Source: Massilia norwichensis (GTDB lineage: Bacteria > Pseudomonadota > Gammaproteobacteria > Burkholderiales > Burkholderiaceae_D). From it: 64,000 bases of DNA. This document shows, in pieces, positions 8,365-18,131 of the stretch; within the stretch, counting starts at the first letter, position 1, and each line of letters begins with the position of its first letter. The notes below the pieces were generated by a model. That model searched no databases and was not told the origin of the DNA. It saw nothing but the letters and a program-made list of their open reading frames with translations. Location: the NCBI RefSeq assembly GCF_024753245.1, contig NZ_JANUGX010000003.1, forward strand, positions 219,603 to 283,602, in the 5' to 3' direction. Both the position numbers and the translations under genes were made by a program.

Positions 8365-9528
8365 TCAGAGCTTCGCGAAGGCCTGCGCGAGATCGGCGAT
8401 CAGGTCGTCCGTGTCTTCCAGGCCGATATTGAAGCGCACCAGGATCCCGGCATCCGGCCAGTTGCGGCGCATGGCCTGGATCCGGTAAGGCATGACCAGG
8501 CTGTTCGCGCCGCCCCAGCTGTAGCCGATGCCGAACAGCTTCAAGGCATCGACGAAGCGGTCGGTCTGGGCTTCCGTGTAGCGTGGGTCGAACAGCACCG
8601 AGAACAGGCCGCCGGCGCCGCTGAAGTCGCGTTTGAAGAATTCGTGGCCTGGGCAGTCCTCGAAGGCCGGGTGCAGCACTTTCGTGATTTCCGGTCGCTG
8701 CTTTAGCCAGGCCGCGACCTTGCGCGCCGCCGCGTCGTGCGCTTCGAAGCGCAGCTTCATGGTCGGCAGGCCGCGCATCACCAGATAGGCATCGTCGGCG
8801 CTGACGCCCATGCCGAGCCGCATGTGGGCCAGGGCGATGCGCTCGATCAGCGCCTCGTCGCGCGTGATCACCGCGCCCATCAGCACGTCCGAACCGCCGG
8901 ACTGGTACTTGGTCAGGGCCTGCATGACGATGTCGACGCCCAGGTCGAAGGCGCGCAGCGCCAGGCCTGCGGACCAGGTGTTGTCGAGCGCGACCAGCAC
9001 GCCCCGCTCCTTCGCCGCGGCGCAGATCGCGCGCAGGTCCGGCACTTCCATCGACACCGAGCCCGGCGCCTCGGTCCAGATCAGCTTCGTGTTCGGCTGG
9101 ATCAGCTCGGCAATGCCGGCGCCGATCAGCGGATCGTAGTAGCGCGCGGTGATGCCGAAATCGGCGCTCAGCCAGCGTCCCAGCTCGCGGTTCGGGTTGT
9201 AGACGTTATCGGGCAGCAGGACGTCGTCGCCGCTTTTCAGCAGCGCGAGGTCGACCATCGAGATCGCGGCCAGGCCGGACGGCGCCAGCAGGCAGTGCTT
9301 GCCGCCCTCGATCTCTGCCAGGCGCGCTTCCAGCGTGAAGGTGGTCGGGGTGCCGTGCAGGCCGTAGGTATAGGCGTTCTTGTTCTTCCAGTCGCCGCTG
9401 CGCATGCTGGCGACGTCCTTGAACAGGACCGTCGAGGCGTGGTGGATGGCACTGGGGAAGGCGGCGAAGCCTTCGGGGGCGACGTAATCGGAGTGGATCA
9501 GGGTGGTCTGGAGGGTCTTCTTGGTCAT
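8365..9528 (-). CDS. metC: cystathionine beta-lyase
   Basis: 387 residues of the Cys/Met-metabolism PLP family. The PLP lysine sits in ALTKYQSGGSDVLMG; the motif TEAPGSVSMEVPDL supplies substrate and cofactor contacts. It should convert cystathionine to homocysteine, ammonia and pyruvate in methionine biosynthesis. The start at 9528 (MTKKTLQ) is chosen over an extension reading into the REP-like element at 9564-9644. A MetC/MetB/MetZ swap cannot be excluded from motifs alone. Confidence 0.87.
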   Translation of the reverse strand: MTKKTLQTTLIHSDYVAPEGFAAFPSAIHHASTVLFKDVASMRSGDWKNKNAYTYGLHGTPTTFTLEARLAEIEGGKHCLLAPSGLAAISMVDLALLKSGDDVLLPDNVYNPNRELGRWLSADFGITARYYDPLIGAGIAELIQPNTKLIWTEAPGSVSMEVPDLRAICAAAKERGVLVALDNTWSAGLALRAFDLGVDIVMQALTKYQSGGSDVLMGAVITRDEALIERIALAHMRLGMGVSADDAYLVMRGLPTMKLRFEAHDAAARKVAAWLKQRPEITKVLHPAFEDCPGHEFFKRDFSGAGGLFSVLFDPRYTEAQTDRFVDALKLFGIGYSWGGANSLVMPYRIQAMRRNWPDAGILVRFNIGLEDTDDLIADLAQAFAKL

Positions 9529-9563
9529 TTGTGATTCCCAGTCATAAATCCGTTGCCGCAAAG

Positions 9564-9644
9564 CGTCGTTCCCGCGGAAGCGGGAACCCATACTGAGCAT
9601 CTTTAGCCAACTCAGTATGGGTTCCCGCCTGCGCGGGAACGACG
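9564..9644. repeat. REPIN-like inverted pair of REP elements (copy A)
   Basis: Two 34-bp arms, 9564-9597 and 9611-9644, are inverted copies with 32 of 34 positions matching. Each arm is itself a small hairpin (CGTTCCCGCG...CGCGGGAACG type). It lies between metC and rimO. Two related elements occur in this window at 11246-11332 and 19323-19404. Confidence 0.85.
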
Positions 9645-9660
9645 AGCTATGAGCTAAATC

Positions 9661-11118
9661 TCAGGCGACGGTCGCCCACAGGTCGTGCGCATCCGCCTTG
9701 GTGACGATCACCTCGATGAACTCGCCGACCGCCGGCTTGGCCTTGCCCGGCGTGAGCGCGCGCTTGATGTGCACGACGCCGTCGATTTCAGGCGCATCCG
9801 CGGCCGAGCGCCCGATCGCTTCGCGCGGGCCGACTTCGTCGACCAGCACGCGGATCCGCTTGCCGACCTTGGCCTGCATGCGCTTGAGCGAGATCTCTTC
9901 CTGCAGCAGCATCACGCGCGCGCGGCGTTCCTCGCGCACGGCCTGCGGCACCGGATTGGCCAGCTCGTTGGCGGTGGCGCCTTCGACCGGCGAGTAGGCG
10001 AAGCAGCCGAGACGGTCGATCTGCGCCTCGCGCAGGAAGTCCAGCAGGTATTCGAATTCCTCTTCGGTCTCGCCCGGGAAGCCGGCGATGAAGGTCGAGC
10101 GGATCACCAGGTCCGGATTCATCTTGCGCCAGGACAGGATGCGGTCCAGGTTCTTTTCGCCGCTGGCCGGACGCTTCATGCGCTTCAGGACGTCCGGGTG
10201 GGCGTGCTGCAGCGGGATGTCCAGGTAAGGCACGAGGTTCTCGCCCATCAGCGGGATCACCTGGTCGACGTGCGGGTACGGATAGACGTAGTGCATGCGC
10301 ACCCAGGCGCCGTACTGCCTGGCCATCTCGCCCAGCGCTTCGGCGAGCTGGGTCATGTGGGTCTTGATCGGACGGCCGTTCCAGAAACCGGTACGGAATT
10401 TCACATCGACGCCGTAGGCGCTGGTGTCCTGCGAAATCACCAGCAGTTCCTTGACGCCGGATTTGAACAGGTTTTCCGCTTCCTTCAGCACCTCGTGGAT
10501 CGGGCGCGAGACCAGGTCGCCGCGCATCGACGGGATGATGCAGAAGCTGCAGCGGTGGTTGCAGCCTTCCGAAATCTTCAGGTAGGCGTAGTGCTTCGGG
10601 GTCAGCTTGATGCCATGGTCCGGCACCAGGTCGACGAAGGGATCGTGCGGCTTGGGCAGGTGCTGATGGACCGACTGCATCACTTCGGTGACGGCGTGCG
10701 GACCGGTCACGGCCAGCACCTTCGGGTGCACCTTGGTGATGATGTCGTCGCCCGCCGCATCCTTCTTGGCGCCCAGGCAGCCGGTCACGATCACTTTGCC
10801 GTTCTCGGCCAGGGCTTCGCCGATGGCATCCAGCGATTCCTGCACGGCGGCGTCGATGAAGCCGCAGGTGTTGACGATCACGAGGTCGGCGCCGTCATAG
10901 GAGTTCGCGGTCTCGTAACCTTCCGCGCGCAGCTGGGTCAGGATCTGCTCGGAGTCGACCAGCGCCTTCGGGCAGCCGAGCGAGACGAACCCGACCTTGG
11001 GTGCGGCGACGCCGGCGGCCGGCGGCGGAATCACGACCGGGCTCGGCGCGGGCGCCTCGGCGACGGCGACTGCGGAATCTTGGGAAGCGGAAAGCGGATT
11101 GCGGCGGAGTTCAGGCAT
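9661..11118 (-). CDS. rimO: ribosomal protein S12 methylthiotransferase RimO
   Basis: 485 residues. After a 40-residue Pro/Ala-rich N-terminal extension come the UPF0004 domain ([25 protein letters not shown]; three Fe-S cysteines) and the radical-SAM domain with CNHRCSFC (Cx3Cx2C). A TRAM domain closes the protein. RimO adds a methylthio group to Asp of S12. The start is the ATG at 11118; a later start near the VGFVSLG strand would remove the extension, which looks dispensable. It is preceded by a REPIN-like repeat. Confidence 0.95.
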   Translation of the reverse strand: MPELRRNPLSASQDSAVAVAEAPAPSPVVIPPPAAGVAAPKVGFVSLGCPKALVDSEQILTQLRAEGYETANSYDGADLVIVNTCGFIDAAVQESLDAIGEALAENGKVIVTGCLGAKKDAAGDDIITKVHPKVLAVTGPHAVTEVMQSVHQHLPKPHDPFVDLVPDHGIKLTPKHYAYLKISEGCNHRCSFCIIPSMRGDLVSRPIHEVLKEAENLFKSGVKELLVISQDTSAYGVDVKFRTGFWNGRPIKTHMTQLAEALGEMARQYGAWVRMHYVYPYPHVDQVIPLMGENLVPYLDIPLQHAHPDVLKRMKRPASGEKNLDRILSWRKMNPDLVIRSTFIAGFPGETEEEFEYLLDFLREAQIDRLGCFAYSPVEGATANELANPVPQAVREERRARVMLLQEEISLKRMQAKVGKRIRVLVDEVGPREAIGRSAADAPEIDGVVHIKRALTPGKAKPAVGEFIEVIVTKADAHDLWATVA

Positions 11119-11245
11119 GTGGATTGCGGCGGAAAATTCTGGGCAATCCGCGATTGTACAGGATGTGGGGAGGGAGGAAAACCGAGGGGGTGAAAATGCG
11201 GCTGTCGCGTCGCGCGATGGCTGCGCTATGTGGTCAGCTTGAAAA

Positions 11246-11332
11246 CGTCATTCCCGCGGAGGCGGGAATCCAAATTGGACGCGCCGTCGATACGCCGCAG
11301 GAACTTGGGTCCCCGCCTCCGCGGGGACGACG
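11246..11332. repeat. REPIN-like inverted pair of REP elements (copy B)
   Basis: Arms 11246-11276 and 11302-11332 are inverted copies, each a CCCGCG-GAGG-CGGG type hairpin. It fills the gap between the start of rimO and the end of phaR. The arm consensus with the other two copies is CGTCRTYCCCGCGnAGGCGG. Confidence 0.85.
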
Positions 11333-11339
11333 CACTGAA

Positions 11340-11897
11340 TTACTTCTTGGTATCCGTCGGCACCCCAAACGGGAAAGCCCCGAACATCGCCTTGCTCTGG
11401 CTCTGCATCTGCTCCTGCATCTGCAGGAACAGATTCTTGCTCTGGTCGATGTAGTTGTTCATCATGCCCTGCATCATCGGGCCCTGGATGTTCATGAACT
11501 GGGTCCACATCTCGGTCGACAGCGGCTTGCCCTCGAGCGCGCCGGCGGTCGAGCCGACGAACTTGTTCTGGATGTCGGTGAAGGCCTGGACGTTCTTTTC
11601 CAGGTAGGAGCCCATCATGCCCTGCATCGCATGGCCGTAGTAGCGGATGATCTGGGACAGCACGGCGCTGGAGAACATCGGCGCGCCATGCGCTTCTTCT
11701 TCCAGGATGATCTGCAGCAGGATGCTGCGGGTCAGGTCTTCGCTGGTCTTGGCATCGACCACCGTGAATTCATCGGCGTCGAGCACCAGTTGCTTGACAT
11801 CGGAGAGGGTGATGTAGGAGCTGGTCTGGGTGTCGTATAACCGGCGGTTGGGGTACTTCTTGATCAGGCGTTCGCTGCTCTTTTTTCCACTGCTCAT
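11340..11897 (-). CDS. phaR: polyhydroxyalkanoate synthesis repressor PhaR
   Basis: 185 residues. The N-terminal PHB/PHA DNA-binding domain reads LIKKYPNRRLYDTQTSSYI. Two PHB-accumulation regulatory segments follow (SILLQIILEEE and QIIRYYGHAMQGMMGSYLEKN), and the tail is Met/Gln-rich. PhaR represses phasin and PHA genes until it binds nascent PHA granules. ATG 11897 (MSSGKK) is preferred over the TTG four codons upstream because it has GGA upstream. It lies downstream of phaC on the same strand. Confidence 0.92.
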   Translation of the reverse strand: MSSGKKSSERLIKKYPNRRLYDTQTSSYITLSDVKQLVLDADEFTVVDAKTSEDLTRSILLQIILEEEAHGAPMFSSAVLSQIIRYYGHAMQGMMGSYLEKNVQAFTDIQNKFVGSTAGALEGKPLSTEMWTQFMNIQGPMMQGMMNNYIDQSKNLFLQMQEQMQSQSKAMFGAFPFGVPTDTKK

Positions 11898-12082
11898 CTC
11901 AGGTTCCAAATATTGCGCCGCAGCGCTCTGTTATGCGGTCCGTCGGGTAAAGCGCCAGCCCCACGGTGTCTCCGAATCCAAGAGGATAAGCGCTAAAAAT
12001 ACCACGTTGCGAACGCAGGCGCAGCAATTATTCGGCAGGCAACTCGATTATTTTTCTGGCAAGCTGCCTGACCGAAGGGAAA

Positions 12083-13852
12083 TTACTCGGCGCGGGCTTT
12101 TACATATCGGCCGGGCGCCGGCTCGATGGCCCGGTACTTGTCAGTGCCGGGCTGGGTCGGCGGCGGCACGTCGGCGCCACCGTTTTCGGCCAGAAACTTT
12201 GCCCATTCCGGCCACCAGCTACCCTTGACCTCATTGGCGGCGGCGAACCACTCGGCCGGCGTCTTCGGCCGGTTCTTGCCGTTCCCGGCCTGGGCCACCC
12301 AGTAGCTGCGCTTGTTCTTCGACGCCGGGTTGATGACGCCGGCGATGTGGCCGGAAGCGCCCAGCACGAAGCGGTTCTGTTTCGCCTTCTTCGGATTCAG
12401 CAGATTCATCGAGGCGAACGCCGCTTCCCAGGGCACGATGTGGTCTTCCTTCGAGCCGTAGACGAAGACCGGGCAGTCGATCTTGCCGAGGTCGACCTTC
12501 ACGCCGGCGACCGTCAGCGCGCCCGGCACCTTCAGCTTGTTCTCCAGATAGGTATTGCGCAGGTACCAGCAGAACATCGGGCCCGGCAGGTTGGTGCTGT
12601 CGGCGTTCCAGTACAACAGGTCGAAGGCCGGCGGCGTCTTGCCCTTCAGGTAGTTCTGCTGGACATAGTTCCACACCAGGTCGTTCGGACGCAGCGAGGA
12701 GAAGGTCGTGGCCAGGTCGCGGCCCGGCATCAGGCCGCCGCGCGCCAGTTGCTGCTCGCGCTGCGCGACCTGGGTCTCGTCGACGAAGACGTCGAGTACG
12801 CCGTTGTCGGAAAAGTCCAGCAGGGTCGTGAACAGCGACAGGCTGTTCGCCGGCTGGCGGCCGCGCGCCGCCTCGACCGCCAGCGCGGTGGCGGCAATCG
12901 TCCCGCCGACGCAGAAGCCGAACACGTTGACCTTCTCTTTCCCGGAAATCTCGCGCGCGACGTTCAGCGCCTGGATCGCGCCCTGCTCGACGAAGTCGTC
13001 CCAGGTCTTGTCGCCCATTGTCTGGTCCGGGTTACGCCAGGACATCATGAACACGGTGTTGCCCTGCTCTACCAGATAGCGCACCAGCGAATTTTCCGGC
13101 TGGAGGTCGAGGATGTAGAACTTGTTGATGCACGGCGGCACCATCAGCAGCGGCACCTCGTGCACGGTGGGCGTGACCGGGGTGTACTGGATCAGCTGGA
13201 ACAGCTCGTTCTCGAACACCACCGTGCCCGGCGTGATGCCGACGTTACGGCCGACTTCGAAGGCGCTCTCGTCGGATTGCGAGATGCGGCCTTTCTGCAT
13301 GTCGGCCAGCATGTTCTGCAGACCCTTGCTCAGGCTCTCGCCCTTGGTGTCGATCAGTTTCTGCTGGGCTTCCGGGTTCGTCGCCAAGAAATTGGCCGGC
13401 GACAGCGCGTCGACGATCTGCTGCACTGCGAAGCGGATCTTGTGCCGCATCTTCTCTTGATTGTGCGCCGGCAGCTCGACCGCTTCGGCCATCGCCATCA
13501 GGAATTCGGCATTCAACAGATAGGACGCGGCGCTGAAAGCCGACATCGGATTCGCGGTCCATTCGGGCGCCGAAAAACGCTTGTCCTTGAGCTCGGGCGT
13601 CTTGCCGCTCATGACGTCCTGCCACAGCTGCATGGCTTTCTGCAGGTAGTCGTTACGCAGCGCGTCCAGTTTGGCCTGCGGCAGGCCGGCGCCGAAATCG
13701 CCCAGCATGCGCATCACCGGCGCCGCCTGCTGCGCCATGCCGCCGCCAAATTGGCCAACCAGGTTCGAGGGGTCGGCGAGCTTCATCCAGGATTGCATCC
13801 ACGCAGCGCCTTGCTGCAGAGTAGCTTCGGGCGTATTCATATCGGCGTCCAT
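12083..13852 (-). CDS. phaC: class I poly(R)-hydroxyalkanoate synthase PhaC
   Basis: 589 residues, normal for class I. The N-terminal domain is followed by the alpha/beta-hydrolase core with the synthase lipase box GFCVGG, catalytic Cys about residue 314. The partner Asp lies in YGSKEDHIVPW and the His in GASGHIAG. It polymerises (R)-3-hydroxyacyl-CoA into PHA granules. The first ATG (13852) and one four codons later are both possible. phaA and phaB are not in this window; phaR follows after 185 bp. Confidence 0.95.
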   Translation of the reverse strand: MDADMNTPEATLQQGAAWMQSWMKLADPSNLVGQFGGGMAQQAAPVMRMLGDFGAGLPQAKLDALRNDYLQKAMQLWQDVMSGKTPELKDKRFSAPEWTANPMSAFSAASYLLNAEFLMAMAEAVELPAHNQEKMRHKIRFAVQQIVDALSPANFLATNPEAQQKLIDTKGESLSKGLQNMLADMQKGRISQSDESAFEVGRNVGITPGTVVFENELFQLIQYTPVTPTVHEVPLLMVPPCINKFYILDLQPENSLVRYLVEQGNTVFMMSWRNPDQTMGDKTWDDFVEQGAIQALNVAREISGKEKVNVFGFCVGGTIAATALAVEAARGRQPANSLSLFTTLLDFSDNGVLDVFVDETQVAQREQQLARGGLMPGRDLATTFSSLRPNDLVWNYVQQNYLKGKTPPAFDLLYWNADSTNLPGPMFCWYLRNTYLENKLKVPGALTVAGVKVDLGKIDCPVFVYGSKEDHIVPWEAAFASMNLLNPKKAKQNRFVLGASGHIAGVINPASKNKRSYWVAQAGNGKNRPKTPAEWFAAANEVKGSWWPEWAKFLAENGGADVPPPTQPGTDKYRAIEPAPGRYVKARAE

Positions 13853-13894
13853 TGTTTAGAATCGGGTATTCAAGCGTGCAACCAGGGAAGAACC

Positions 13895-14101
13895 ATGTGG
13901 ATCGTAGCCATCGGATGGATGTATGTCGTGACCCTGATGGCGGCCACCGAGCCTTCCGTGGTGGCCGGCCTCATGACCTTCCTGTTTTACGGCGTGTTGC
14001 CATTATCGCTCGTTTTGTACCTGACGGGAGCATGGCGACGTGGCCGTGCGCGCAAGCGGAAAGGACAAGAGCCTACCGGCGGCGACTCCCCAGTTACTTG
14101 A
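13895..14101 (+). CDS. small two-helix membrane protein
   Basis: 68 residues with two hydrophobic helices (about 3-20 and 24-44) and a basic, polar C-terminal tail with GRARKRK. The ATG at 13895 is preceded by an AGGGAAG site, and a TAGAAT hexamer lies at 13856-13861. Function unknown. It is divergent from phaC and overlaps the 3' end of pgeF by 8 bp on the opposite strand. Confidence 0.65.
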   Translation: MWIVAIGWMYVVTLMAATEPSVVAGLMTFLFYGVLPLSLVLYLTGAWRRGRARKRKGQEPTGGDSPVT

Positions 14102-14894
14102 TCCAGATCAGAGTCGCCTGACGTCCACTGCCGGCACCGTCCCGGCGATAGGAATAGAAGCGATCGCCTTCCGTGAATGTGCAGCGGGTGCCGCCATACA
14201 CGCGGGTGATGCCTTCGCCGGCCAGCATGCGCCGCGCCAGCAGCGCCATGTCTGCCAGATACTTGCCGTCGCGCCCGGGATAAGGCCGGAAGCCGTCGTC
14301 CGCAGCGCCATCCGGCAGCGCGGCGCGGAAGGCGTCCAGCACGTCCGGGCCGACTTCGAAGGCGTCCGGGCCGATCGCGGGTCCGAGCCAGGCCGTGATC
14401 TCGCCGGCGCCCTGCGCGCGCATCTGCGCCACTGTGGCTTGCAGCACGCCGCCCGCCAGCCCGCGCCAGCCGGCATGCGCCGCGCCGACCACCTTCCCTT
14501 CCAGATCGGCGAACAGCACCGGCAGGCAATCGGCGGTCAGGATCGCGCACACCACGCCGGGTTCGAACGCCGTGCCGGCATCGCCGGTCTGCACCGGCGC
14601 GCCGGGCTGCACCAGGCGCGCATCGACGACCTCCCTGCCGTGCACCTGCGCGATCCAGGCCGGACGCCCCGGCAGCAAGGCCTGCAGGCGCGCACGGTTT
14701 TCGCGCACCGCTTCCGGATCATCCTTCACGTGCAGGCCGAGGTTCAAACCGCCGCCGCCCGCGCCATCGTCGAAGGGCGCCGCGCTGACGCCGCCGCGGC
14801 GGGTGGTCGCCAGCGCGCCGACGTTCGCCGGCAGGTCCGGCCAGTCCGGCCACAGGACCTGCGCAGGATCGAGACCCACCACGCGTTCCGGCAT
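14094..14894 (-). CDS. pgeF: peptidoglycan editing factor PgeF / purine nucleoside phosphorylase (laccase-domain, YfiH family)
   Basis: 266 residues. It carries the family motifs TADCLPVLFAD and AAHAGWRGL, plus the GPAIGPDAFEVG segment; the His and Cys of these motifs bind metal. The family removes wrongly incorporated L-Ser from cell-wall precursors and some members phosphorolyse purine nucleosides. Its ATG shares one base with the rluD stop (TGATG), so the two genes are coupled. Confidence 0.9.
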   Translation of the reverse strand: MPERVVGLDPAQVLWPDWPDLPANVGALATTRRGGVSAAPFDDGAGGGGLNLGLHVKDDPEAVRENRARLQALLPGRPAWIAQVHGREVVDARLVQPGAPVQTGDAGTAFEPGVVCAILTADCLPVLFADLEGKVVGAAHAGWRGLAGGVLQATVAQMRAQGAGEITAWLGPAIGPDAFEVGPDVLDAFRAALPDGAADDGFRPYPGRDGKYLADMALLARRMLAGEGITRVYGGTRCTFTEGDRFYSYRRDGAGSGRQATLIWIK

Positions 14895-15898
14895 CAGGCC
14901 GCTTCCGGCTCTTCGATGCCGGCGCGCGCCAGCAGCTCGGCGAAGTCGGCGGCCAGCGGCACGACCCACTCCATGTGCTCGCCGGTGACCGGGTGGCTCA
15001 GGCCCAGGCGGCGTGCCTGCAGGGCCTGGCGGTGGAAGAAGGACAGCAGGTGGGTCTTGCCGTAGACGGTGTCGCCCACCAGGCTGTAGCCCAGCGACTG
15101 CATGTGCACGCGGATCTGGTGGGTGCGGCCGGTCTCGAGGCGGCATTGCACCAGGCTGACCGGTCGGCGGTCCAGCTCGCCCTTGGCCAGCAGCTCGTAA
15201 TGCGTGATCGCCGGCTTGGCCATCGGCGCGTTCGAGACGGCCATCTTGGTGCGCTCGGTCGGGTGGCGGCTGATCGGCGAATCGACGGTGCCGGACAGGC
15301 GCGGCGTGCCCCACACCAGCGCAAAGTATTCGCGCTTGACGGTGCGCGCGGCCAGCTGGCGTACCAGGTCGGTCTGCGCTTCGAGGGTCTTGCCGACCAC
15401 CATCAGGCCGCTGGTGTCCTTGTCCAGGCGGTGCACGATGCCGGCGCGCGGCACCGACACCAGCTGCGGGCAGTAATGCAGCAGGCCGTTCAGCAGCGTG
15501 CCGGACCAGTTGCCCGAGCCCGGGTGCACGACCAGGCCGGCCGGCTTGTTGATCACCATGATCGCGTCGTCTTCATAGACGATGTTCAGCGCCATCGGCT
15601 CCGGCGTGAAGGCCGTGTCTTCCGGTGCCGGCTGCGGCTCGACGTGGATGGTCTCGTCGCCGTAGGCGGTGGCCTTGCCCTTGGCCGGCTTGCCGTCGAC
15701 CAGGATGTGGCCTTCGTCGAACCATTGCTGCAGGCGGCTGCGCGAGAATTGCGGCACCAGGCCGGCGACGACTTTGTCGAGGCGCTGGCCGCAGTGGGAC
15801 GGGTCCAGGGTCAAGGTAATCGGCGAAAAATCGACACCGCCCGCACCAGGTGCGAACTCCGCGTCCAGGTCGTCGTCCAAATCGGGGTTAGAAAGCAT
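14894..15898 (-). CDS. rluD: 23S rRNA pseudouridine synthase RluD
   Basis: 334 residues. An S4-like RNA-binding domain (QRLDKVVAGLVPQFSRSRLQ) is followed by the pseudouridine synthase domain with catalytic Asp in HRLDKDTSGL. RluD modifies helix 69 of 23S rRNA. The start at 15898 (MLSNPDLDD) was chosen because the longer frame runs into the divergent bamD promoter region. It forms an operon with pgeF; the gap to bamD is 99 bp. Confidence 0.92.
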   Translation of the reverse strand: MLSNPDLDDDLDAEFAPGAGGVDFSPITLTLDPSHCGQRLDKVVAGLVPQFSRSRLQQWFDEGHILVDGKPAKGKATAYGDETIHVEPQPAPEDTAFTPEPMALNIVYEDDAIMVINKPAGLVVHPGSGNWSGTLLNGLLHYCPQLVSVPRAGIVHRLDKDTSGLMVVGKTLEAQTDLVRQLAARTVKREYFALVWGTPRLSGTVDSPISRHPTERTKMAVSNAPMAKPAITHYELLAKGELDRRPVSLVQCRLETGRTHQIRVHMQSLGYSLVGDTVYGKTHLLSFFHRQALQARRLGLSHPVTGEHMEWVVPLAADFAELLARAGIEEPEAA

Positions 15899-15946
15899 TT
15901 CCGCCGAATTCGGCGCAGCATTTAATATCACGTTGTTCCCATCGGC

Positions 15947-15952
15947 TATAAT
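15947..15952 (+). promoter_or_regulatory. -10 element of bamD promoter
   Basis: A perfect TATAAT lies 45 bp upstream of the bamD ATG in the region divergent from rluD. No good -35 hexamer is seen at the normal distance. The assignment rests on the hexamer and its place only. Confidence 0.5.
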
Positions 15953-15997
15953 CAGCCGTTCGTTGAATCTCGGTAAAAACTTTCTTGCAAAAAGCTC

Positions 15998-16837
15998 ATG
16001 CAAAAAAAATTGTCTGTATTGGTCGTGACGTGTGCCCTGCTCAGTTTGTCAGCTTGCGGTTTGTTCCCGAAGGCTTCGGACGATAGCAAGAACGTGTCAG
16101 CGTCGAAATTATACGCTGAGGCGCGTGAGGAAATGGATGGCGCCCACTACGAAGCCGCCATCAAGCTGTTCCAGAAGCTGGAAACCAACTATCCCTTCGG
16201 CACCTACGCCACACAGGCGCAGATGGAAATCGCCTACGCCCACTACAAGGCCCAGGACCAGGCCGAGGCACTGGCGGCGGTGGAACGCTTCATCAAGCTG
16301 CACCCGAACCACCCGCAGGTCGACTACATGTACTACCTGCGCGGCCTGATCAATTTCAACGATCAGATCGGCTTCATGAGCTTCATCTACTCGCAGGACC
16401 CGACCGAGCGCGATCCGAAGGCGACCCGCGAAGCCTTCGCCGCCTTCAAGGAACTGGTCGACAAGTTCCCGAACAGCAAATACGCGCCGGACTCGATCCA
16501 GCGCATGAACTACCTGATCAACGCGATGGCTTCCTACGAAGTCCACGTGGCGAACTATTACTATCGCCGCGGCGCCTACCTGGCCTCGCTGAACCGCGCC
16601 CAGGAAGCCGTGACCAACTTCCCGACCTCGCCGGCCCGCGAGGAAGCGCTGTTCATCATGATCCGCGCCTACGACAAGCTGGGCATGTTCGACCTGCGCG
16701 ACGACACCCAGCGCGTGTTCCAGGCCAACTACCCGAACAGCCACTTCCTGGGTGGCAAGGGCGACGGCGATGCGCCGTGGTGGAAGTTCTGGGCGAAATC
16801 GGGGCCGCGTCCGGCGCCGAAGGATGCCGTGCAATAA
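15998..16837 (+). CDS. bamD: outer membrane protein assembly factor BamD
   Basis: 279 residues. The N-terminus is a lipoprotein signal with lipobox LSAC. TPR-like helices follow, with family segments such as YAEAREEMDGAHYEAAIKLF and YPFGTYATQAQME. BamD is the essential lipoprotein partner of BamA in the outer membrane. A hairpin terminator follows at 16841-16867. It is monocistronic and divergent from rluD, as in many beta-proteobacteria. Confidence 0.95.
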   Translation: MQKKLSVLVVTCALLSLSACGLFPKASDDSKNVSASKLYAEAREEMDGAHYEAAIKLFQKLETNYPFGTYATQAQMEIAYAHYKAQDQAEALAAVERFIKLHPNHPQVDYMYYLRGLINFNDQIGFMSFIYSQDPTERDPKATREAFAAFKELVDKFPNSKYAPDSIQRMNYLINAMASYEVHVANYYYRRGAYLASLNRAQEAVTNFPTSPAREEALFIMIRAYDKLGMFDLRDDTQRVFQANYPNSHFLGGKGDGDAPWWKFWAKSGPRPAPKDAVQ

Positions 16838-16840
16838 GTA

Positions 16841-16867
16841 AAACGCCCGCTCGATGCGGGCGTTTTT
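16841..16867. terminator. bidirectional intrinsic terminator between bamD and yaaA
   Basis: Stem ACGCCCG/CGGGCGT with a short loop, T-run on the plus side and T-run on the minus side as well. It sits 3 bp after the bamD stop and 14 bp from the yaaA stop, so it can serve both convergent genes. Confidence 0.9.
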
Positions 16868-16880
16868 CATTGCGCGCCGC

Positions 16881-17651
16881 TCAGGCTTCGACGCGCCGGC
16901 GGAACACCCACTCGCGCTCTTTCGACACAGCGGGGTCGAAGGCATAGCCGTCCACATCGAAATCCTTCAACTGCTGCGGATCGGTCACCCCGTTCTCGGC
17001 CGCATAACGCGCCATCATCCCGCGCGCCCGCTTGGCGAAGAAGGAGATGATCTTGTACTTGCCGTTCTTCCAGTCCTCGAACACCGGCGTCACCACCGGC
17101 ACGTCCAGCAGCTTGGGCTTCACGGACTTGAAGTACTCCTCCGACGCCAGGTTCACCAGCGCCGTCGCGCCATTCGCGGCCAGGGCTTCGTTCAGCGCCC
17201 CTGTCACCGTCTCGCCCCAGAACGCGTACAAATCCTTGCCGCGCGGGTTGGCCAGTTTCGTCCCCATCTCCAGGCGGTACGGATGCATCTGGTCCAGCGG
17301 CCGCAGCACGCCGTAGAGGCCGGACAGGATGCGCAGGTGGCGCTGCAGGTAGTCGATACCCTTTGCGTCCAGGCTGCGCGCGTCCAGGCCGGTGTAGACG
17401 TCGCCGTCGAAGGCCATCACCGCCTGGCGCGCCGCGCCATGGTCCGGATGCCAGTCGGCGTAGCGGGTCACGTTCAGCGCGGCCAGCGGGTCGGAGATGT
17501 GCATCAGCTCGCCCACCTGCGCGGGCGAAAATTCCTTCAGCACGCGGATCAGTTCCGCGGCGCGGTCGATGAATTGCGGGGTGCTGCGAAGGCCGGTGGT
17601 CGGTGGGGTGTCGAGGTCGAGCGATTTGGCGGGGGAGATAACGATCAGCAT
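16881..17651 (-). CDS. yaaA: peroxide stress protein YaaA (DUF328)
   Basis: 256 residues. It opens with [14 protein letters not shown] and carries family segments such as [36 protein letters not shown] and [12 protein letters not shown]. YaaA limits intracellular iron and damage during peroxide stress and binds DNA. The ATG at 17651 is chosen over longer in-frame starts. No Shine-Dalgarno is visible upstream. Confidence 0.93.
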   Translation of the reverse strand: MLIVISPAKSLDLDTPPTTGLRSTPQFIDRAAELIRVLKEFSPAQVGELMHISDPLAALNVTRYADWHPDHGAARQAVMAFDGDVYTGLDARSLDAKGIDYLQRHLRILSGLYGVLRPLDQMHPYRLEMGTKLANPRGKDLYAFWGETVTGALNEALAANGATALVNLASEEYFKSVKPKLLDVPVVTPVFEDWKNGKYKIISFFAKRARGMMARYAAENGVTDPQQLKDFDVDGYAFDPAVSKEREWVFRRRVEA

Positions 17652-17687
17652 AGGTAAAAAACGGGTGCAACGCGTAGAATTGCCGAC

Positions 17688-18131
17688 ATGATACCTGCTC
17701 CAAAGAAAACCATCGTCATCGATACCAATGTCTGCCTCGACCTCTTCGTTTTCCGCGACCCGCGCTGGGCCAGTCTGCTCACCGCGCTGGAATCCGGCGC
17801 GGTCGAAGCGGTAACCCGCGCCGACTGCCGCGACGAATACCTGTTCGTGCTGCACTACCCGCACCTGCCGCTCGACGAAGCCACCCGGCCCGCTGCGGCG
17901 GCCCGCTTCGACGCCCTGATCCGCGTGGTCGCGCCCGACAGCCGCGCCGTGCGCCTGCCGGTCTGCACCGACCGCGACGACCAGAAATTCCTGGAGATCG
18001 CGCGCGACGCCGGCGCCGACATCCTCGTCACCAAGGACAAGGCCCTGCTCAAGCTGGCGAAGAAGACCACGCGCGAGAATCTGTTCCGCATCATGACGCC
18101 CGAGGTCTGGGTCAAGACCGAAGCGCTATAA
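17688..18131 (+). CDS. PIN domain protein (putative toxin component, PIN family)
   Basis: 147 residues. The PIN acidic residues are visible in [11 protein letters not shown] near the start, [10 protein letters not shown] in the middle and [25 protein letters not shown] at the end. The family includes RNase toxins, yet no antitoxin ORF lies on either side. A TAGAAT hexamer at 17675-17680 ends 7 bp before the ATG, and no ribosome site is present, so the mRNA may be leaderless. The gene is divergent from yaaA and its 3' end holds the promoter of the next gene. Confidence 0.82.
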   Translation: MIPAPKKTIVIDTNVCLDLFVFRDPRWASLLTALESGAVEAVTRADCRDEYLFVLHYPHLPLDEATRPAAAARFDALIRVVAPDSRAVRLPVCTDRDDQKFLEIARDAGADILVTKDKALLKLAKKTTRENLFRIMTPEVWVKTEAL

